Positions 6,821 through 10,326 of a DNA stretch of 10,326 bases are shown here, piece after piece. The position numbers and the translations under genes were made by a program. The number at the start of each line of letters is the position of its first letter. Position 1 is the stretch's first letter. Source of the DNA: Phycisphaerae bacterium (GTDB lineage: Bacteria > Planctomycetota > Phycisphaerae > UBA1845). The notes below the pieces were generated by a model. The model was not told the origin of the DNA, searched no databases, and was given only the letters and a program-made list of their open reading frames with translations. The stretch is taken from contig BQJS01000170.1 of assembly GCA_021604825.1 (NCBI GenBank), positions 1 through 10,326 of the forward strand. The letters are read 5' to 3'.

Positions 6821-7594
6821 TTATGCAGTGGTTTTCAACGCGCGGGTTGCCATGTACGTCGGCATGTATTGGCTCAGTGGATTTGTCGGATCGCGATCTT
6901 CAAACATCGCCGTCAATACAAATCCTGCACGCAACTGACCGCCGATTTGATCGTCGAATGTGTGACCAAACCAGAGCGGTTCAGACTTTTCGATAAACGC
7001 CTGACGCTCTTCGGGCGAAATGTCAGTTAAATCAGAATAGGGCAGCCGATTCCGAAGGACCAACTCGCCCTTCTCAATCAACATTGAATCGAAAATGAAA
7101 ACGGCAGGGTTGGTGAATCCGGACATCAGAATTCCACCCGGGCGCAAGACCCGATGGCACTCTTGCCAAACTGGGATGATGTTCTCGGCGAAACAGTTTG
7201 AACACGGGTGAAAAACAAAGTCAAAACTGGCGTCGGCGAAATCGCTTAGGTTGGCCATGTCGCCCTGTATGGTTTGGATATCCAAACCTTCGCGATCGGC
7301 GACCAGTCGGTCCTGTTCGAGTTGACGGTTGGAATTGTCAAAGACGGTGACGCGAGCCCCGGTTGCCGCCAAAATCGGTCCCTGCTGACCGCCGCCTGAC
7401 GCCAGCCCCAGCGTGTCGCAGTCCTTCAAATCCGGAAACCAATCGCGCGGTACGGGAATTTCCGGTGTGAGTAGAATGTCCCAGTCACCTTGTCGGGCTC
7501 GGGCAACCGTTTCGGAATCAACCGGCACCGTCCACTGATTTTTCTGATCAACCTGGGCGTCCCACGCCGTTCTGTTGTATTCGCGAATATCCAT
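6821..7594 (-). CDS. Class I SAM-dependent methyltransferase
   Basis: With the ATG at 7594 the protein has 257 residues. The Rossmann-fold SAM site is clear: motif I TLGLASGGGQQGPILAATGA (about 61-80), acidic D86 at the end of strand 2 (VTVFDNS), GDM at 111-113, FDFVFHP at 124-130 and VLRPGG at 149-154. The SGGGQQGPILAA...VTVFDNS signature belongs to a Methyltransf_11-like family of unassigned substrate; its members usually begin near YNxxAWD, matching the start MDIREYNRTAWD. The frame is open to a GTG/ATG at 7720/7717 that overlaps the anti-sigma stop (TAGTGATG), giving up to 299 residues. I consider the extra 42 residues less likely, though coupling to the anti-sigma gene would fit that start. 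Downstream in the sigma/anti-sigma operon; its acceptor could be a small molecule or protein. Confidence 0.85.
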   Translation of the reverse strand: MDIREYNRTAWDAQVDQKNQWTVPVDSETVARARQGDWDILLTPEIPVPRDWFPDLKDCDTLGLASGGGQQGPILAATGARVTVFDNSNRQLEQDRLVADREGLDIQTIQGDMANLSDFADASFDFVFHPCSNCFAENIIPVWQECHRVLRPGGILMSGFTNPAVFIFDSMLIEKGELVLRNRLPYSDLTDISPEERQAFIEKSEPLWFGHTFDDQIGGQLRAGFVLTAMFEDRDPTNPLSQYMPTYMATRALKTTA

Positions 7595-7719
7595 CCGCGA
7601 CAGCATATCAGGTATTTGCGAGGAAGTTAGCCCTGGGCAGAGATATGGGTTTTCAGGCAGGACACAAGCGGAGGGAGGCAGGTCGATTGATGGCTCGGTG
7701 CGACGGTCGATTGCCATCA

Positions 7720-8457
7720 CTATTTTCGATGGACAACAGAAATGTGATCGAGAATCTTTGCTTCTTTGAACTTCGAGACCTCGTACATCAGCAAACCTTC
7801 CATGGTACGCTCATGTCGATAAAGCCACGGTTTCATTGGGCTGAGTTCTCCCGTCGCCGATGCCGCTTCGGCGAACAGTAAAACGGGTTCACCATCAACG
7901 TGGGCGAAGACCGCAACCGTTTGGGCAGTTCTAAAATTCGCGTATCCCAGTCCTGAAAGCTTTACGTTCGAAGGCAGTTCGTCGAGCACGATGTGTCGAG
8001 CAAATCGATACGCGAATGTGTCTTCAAATTGCTTACCCGAGCAAGCCCAGCCGGGTTCAAAATCGTTCGCAACCGCCTCTTCGTAGTAGGCCTGCATCGT
8101 CTTGGCTTTTGCCGCGTACGTTGGGGCGTCAAGAGCAGGTTTGGTTCCATATTCATTATCGAGTTGCCAATAGGCGAATCCCATGGAAACGGCAAAGAAC
8201 AATACGGCAGCCACCTGCCGGATTAATGAAGTCCGGCGACCCGTCTGCGCGGGTGACTCAATATTCGCTACATTTGAAGCGTCAAATGAAACACGCAACG
8301 ACGCCTCGATGCGCTTCTGGAGTTCAACCTCGGCGCGGAGCAAAGGATCTGTTTCCATTGCTTTCTCAAAATCGGCGCGCTCCTGGGGCTCGAGCTCGTT
8401 GTCAACGTACAACGAAAGCAGAAGTTCTACCGATTTCTTGTCGGGGCCATCCGTCAT
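7720..8457 (-). CDS. Membrane-anchored anti-sigma factor, no zinc motif
   Basis: A 245-residue protein. Residues about 8-55 are a helical anti-sigma-type N-terminus (LLLSLYVDNELEPQERADFE), expected to bind the ECF sigma factor in the cytoplasm. One membrane segment follows at about 78-98 (VAAVLFFAVSMGFAYW), then an extracytoplasmic domain of about 145 residues without recognised motifs. The HxxxCxxC zinc-binding signature of classical ZAS anti-sigma factors is absent, and only one Cys is visible. The assignment rests on the N-terminal pattern, the topology and direct coupling to the sigma gene: its ATG overlaps the sigma stop as ATGA (8454-8457), and GGGGG precedes it. The outer domain presumably senses an envelope signal or is the site of regulated proteolysis (inference). 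Confidence 0.82.
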   Translation of the reverse strand: MTDGPDKKSVELLLSLYVDNELEPQERADFEKAMETDPLLRAEVELQKRIEASLRVSFDASNVANIESPAQTGRRTSLIRQVAAVLFFAVSMGFAYWQLDNEYGTKPALDAPTYAAKAKTMQAYYEEAVANDFEPGWACSGKQFEDTFAYRFARHIVLDELPSNVKLSGLGYANFRTAQTVAVFAHVDGEPVLLFAEAASATGELSPMKPWLYRHERTMEGLLMYEVSKFKEAKILDHISVVHRK

Positions 8458-9092
8458 GCCGTACCCCCATCTGAACTCTTCGAATCTCCTCCAAGCCGAC
8501 TTCGCATCGCCTTGCGGGCGCGATACACGTGACTCATCGCGGTTCCCGGCGCAATATCCAACAACTCGGAAATCTTGTCGTAACTCAGCTCAGTGACCGT
8601 GCGCAACAACAGGCAACTGCGCGCGGCACCGGACAGGCCTTGCAAGGCAGCGACCACTTGGTCATCAAATGCCTGCTGATTCGGCAAGATGCTGCCCACT
8701 GTGTTAATCGGATTATGATCCGCAACGCTGTCCGGAGACGGAGTTGAATCTATCTGCTCAGGGTTCACTAGAGTCTGCCGGGACCTCTTGCGGCGAGAGT
8801 TGAGTGCGACGTTGCGAACGATCGCAGCCGTCCACGCAGAGAAGCTCGTGGCTGGGTCGAATTGATTCGATTTTTTCCAGGCGATCGCGAGCGTTTCCTG
8901 CACGATGTCCTCTGCAAGGTGGCGATCATTGGTCATTCCCATCGCGATGAGCCAGAGCATGTGGCGCGCGGATTGGGCGCGCTCGCCAAACTCCTCCGGC
9001 GACAGATGGTTCGCGAGCCTCAGCTCGTCCAGCCGTGATGCGTTCTCTTCGGGAATGCCCAATCCCTCGTCGTTTCTTGAGTACCCGGTCAA
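8454..9092 (-). CDS. ECF-type RNA polymerase sigma factor
   Basis: A 212-residue sigma70-family protein with only regions 2 and 4. Region 2 is about residues 35-105, with DIVQETLAIAWKK (62-74) for core binding and -10 recognition and FSAWTAAIVRNVALNSRRKR just after. A Pro/Ser/Asp-rich linker of about 35 residues leads to region 4 (about 142-200), where ELSYDKISELLDIAPGTAMS and HVYRARKAMRSRL form the helix-turn-helix for -35 recognition. The final bases overlap the anti-sigma start, as in typical ECF operons. The first start in frame is a TTG at 9092 without a Shine-Dalgarno sequence, and the first 30 residues are not conserved, so the true start is uncertain. A three-codon frame (ATG CAA CAT TGA) abuts that TTG. 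Regulation is likely by the downstream anti-sigma and possibly by its own product. Confidence 0.88.
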   Translation of the reverse strand: MTGYSRNDEGLGIPEENASRLDELRLANHLSPEEFGERAQSARHMLWLIAMGMTNDRHLAEDIVQETLAIAWKKSNQFDPATSFSAWTAAIVRNVALNSRRKRSRQTLVNPEQIDSTPSPDSVADHNPINTVGSILPNQQAFDDQVVAALQGLSGAARSCLLLRTVTELSYDKISELLDIAPGTAMSHVYRARKAMRSRLGGDSKSSDGGTA

Positions 9093-9116
9093 TCAATGTT
9101 GCATGTCCGCTTGGAT

Positions 9117-9145
9117 ATTGCACTTGTTTTCACGATTTCTATCAA
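9117..9145 (-). promoter_or_regulatory. Candidate sigma70-like promoter of the sigma/anti-sigma operon
   Basis: On the minus strand TTGATA (9140-9145, five of six consensus) is followed after 17 bases by TGCAAT (9117-9122, four of six). The -10 box ends 24 bases before the sigma TTG start. It lies in the 146-base divergent spacer shared with the RecQ gene. No obvious ECF-type -35 motif (GGAAC) was found that would indicate autoregulation. Confidence 0.4.
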
Positions 9146-9238
9146 CTCTGAGGGCAAAAGCGACAGAAATTCGACGCCCCCCCAAAGTCCGATTACATTT
9201 GTGCAGGCAAGCTTGGGATCCCATTGGCAAAAGAACCG

Positions 9239-10326
9239 ATGCATTCGTCCACCTCAGACCAATTCGGCGAACCGACCGACCCCATTCTCAATGTTGTCAA
9301 ACAACATTGGGGCTACGACTCCCTTCGCCCACTTCAGCACGAGGCGATGTCGGCTGCTTGCGATGGCGTCGACTCCATGGTCGTGCTGCCGACCGGAGGC
9401 GGGAAGTCGCTCTGCTACCAAGCCCCCGCCCTGCTCAACGAAAAACCGACGGTCGTCGTGTCGCCCTTGATCGCCTTGATGAAAGACCAAGTGGACGCTC
9501 TCATCGAACGTGGCATCGGCGCTGCGTTCCTGAACAGCAGCCTCACGCCGGAAGACCGCCAGCGCGTATCCGACGGCATCCGTGTCGGTGAATACAAGCT
9601 CATCTTCGTCGCACCTGAGCGCTTTGCGTCGGGGCACTTTTGGCAGTTGCTGCAATCCAGCGGTGTCGGCGCGTTTGCCATCGACGAGGCCCACTGCATC
9701 AGCCATTGGGGACACGACTTTCGCGGCGACTATCGACGGCTTGATCAACTTAGCGCACGGTTTCCGGATGCATCAATCCATGCATTCACCGCGACCGCCA
9801 CGCCGCGCGTCCGCGACGATATCATCAGCCAATTGCACCTTCGCGAACCCAAAGTTTTGGTCGGCGATTTTTTTCGACCCAACCTTCACTATCGCATCGT
9901 TCGCCGAGAGGCGGGGTTCACTCAGATTCTGAAACTCGTCAAAGAGCGCGAAGGCCAGGGCGGCATCGTTTATTGCATTCGTCGGCGCGATGTCGATGCG
10001 ATCTCGCAGCATCTCAGCGCTGCTGGCATCAAAGCCGCAGGTTACCATGCGGGCCTTTCGGACGCACAACGCACCCGCGTGCAGGATCGGTTCAGTTCGT
10101 TCAAGACCGACGTCATCGTCGCGACGGTCGCATTTGGCATGGGGATCGATCGATCCGACATACGCTTTGTCATTCATGCGGCGATGCCCAAATCGATCGA
10201 ACATTATCAGCAGGAGACTGGCCGAGCGGGTCGCGATGGCAAACCGGCCGACTGTATTCTGCTCTATGGCGGCGGCGACTTGATGACCTGGAAGCGGATC
10301 ATCGAAAGAGGCGGAGAGGCTGACAT
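9239..10326 (+). CDS. recQ: RecQ-family ATP-dependent DNA helicase (3' partial)
   Basis: The frame opens at ATG 9239 and stays open to the window end, giving 362 complete residues. It is a superfamily 2 helicase that unwinds DNA 3' to 5' in recombination and replication-fork repair. Motif 0 LRPLQHEAM is at 29-37 and Walker A LPTGGGKSLCYQAPAL at 50-65 (K56). The DEAH box (149-152) continues into the RecQ aromatic-rich loop CISHWGHDFRGDYRRL. Motif III FTATAT is at 183-188, motif IV GGIVYC at 241-246, motif V ATVAFGMGID at 295-304, and motif VI QQETGRAGRDG at 324-334. The zinc-binding/RQC and HRDC domains, if present, lie beyond the edge, so RecQ proper cannot be separated from shorter RecQ-like helicases. 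The ribosome binding site is weak; an in-frame TTG at 9224 is a less likely alternative. Divergent from the sigma operon; no functional link is evident. Confidence 0.93.
   Translation, partial: MHSSTSDQFGEPTDPILNVVKQHWGYDSLRPLQHEAMSAACDGVDSMVVLPTGGGKSLCYQAPALLNEKPTVVVSPLIALMKDQVDALIERGIGAAFLNSSLTPEDRQRVSDGIRVGEYKLIFVAPERFASGHFWQLLQSSGVGAFAIDEAHCISHWGHDFRGDYRRLDQLSARFPDASIHAFTATATPRVRDDIISQLHLREPKVLVGDFFRPNLHYRIVRREAGFTQILKLVKEREGQGGIVYCIRRRDVDAISQHLSAAGIKAAGYHAGLSDAQRTRVQDRFSSFKTDVIVATVAFGMGIDRSDIRFVIHAAMPKSIEHYQQETGRAGRDGKPADCILLYGGGDLMTWKRIIERGGEAD

Noticed and set aside
8905..9591. A 228-codon plus-strand frame spanning the sigma gene start and the recQ start
   Set aside because: It is antisense to the sigma gene and out of frame with recQ, whose motifs are all in another frame. 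It is a shadow.

Overview
The window most likely comes from a Planctomycetota chromosome, plausibly Phycisphaerae-like. The main evidence is the secreted-protein style at the left: Cys/Asp repeats of the DCNxNGIPDxCD type, a C-terminal dockerin-like fragment with DGDVDLxDF loops, and a small two-domain DUF11 envelope protein. An ECF sigma/anti-sigma pair and multi-domain response regulators fit that assignment. Several genes seem to use GTG or TTG starts. No insertion sequence, CRISPR array, tRNA or rRNA was seen. The taxonomic call is inference from protein style, not from a marker gene.

Left part (1-3300), secreted and surface proteins. A matrixin-like zinc metalloprotease enters from beyond the left edge on the + strand. 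It carries acidic thrombospondin-3-like repeats and then about twelve Cys/Asp repeats. It converges on a minus-strand DUF11 protein with a signal peptide, and a strong hairpin between the two looks like a terminator. A promoter-side intergenic region and an orphan dockerin fragment follow; the fragment is probably a gene remnant.

Middle part (3277-6820), cyclic-di-GMP signalling, minus strand. A PilZ-REC-HPt-like protein lies upstream of an HDOD-REC-GGDEF protein. One should make c-di-GMP and the other should bind it, and each carries a receiver domain with an intact phosphoacceptor Asp. The HPt-like domain has Arg where the phosphorylatable His should be. The PilZ gene probably starts at an internal GTG preceded by a Shine-Dalgarno sequence. 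A tandem 19-bp duplication lies just upstream of that start.

Right part (6821-9145), minus strand. An ECF sigma factor and a membrane-anchored anti-sigma factor without the zinc motif overlap by four bases (ATGA). A SAM-dependent methyltransferase follows in the same direction. A sigma70-like promoter lies in front of the sigma gene.

Right edge (9239-10326). A RecQ-family DNA helicase is transcribed divergently from the sigma operon. It has all the core helicase motifs and runs off the window before the RQC and HRDC regions.

None of the loci is an obvious defence island or wholly new system. The most notable content is the c-di-GMP pair with its degenerate HPt, the long Cys/Asp repeat protease, and the sigma/anti-sigma/methyltransferase cluster.
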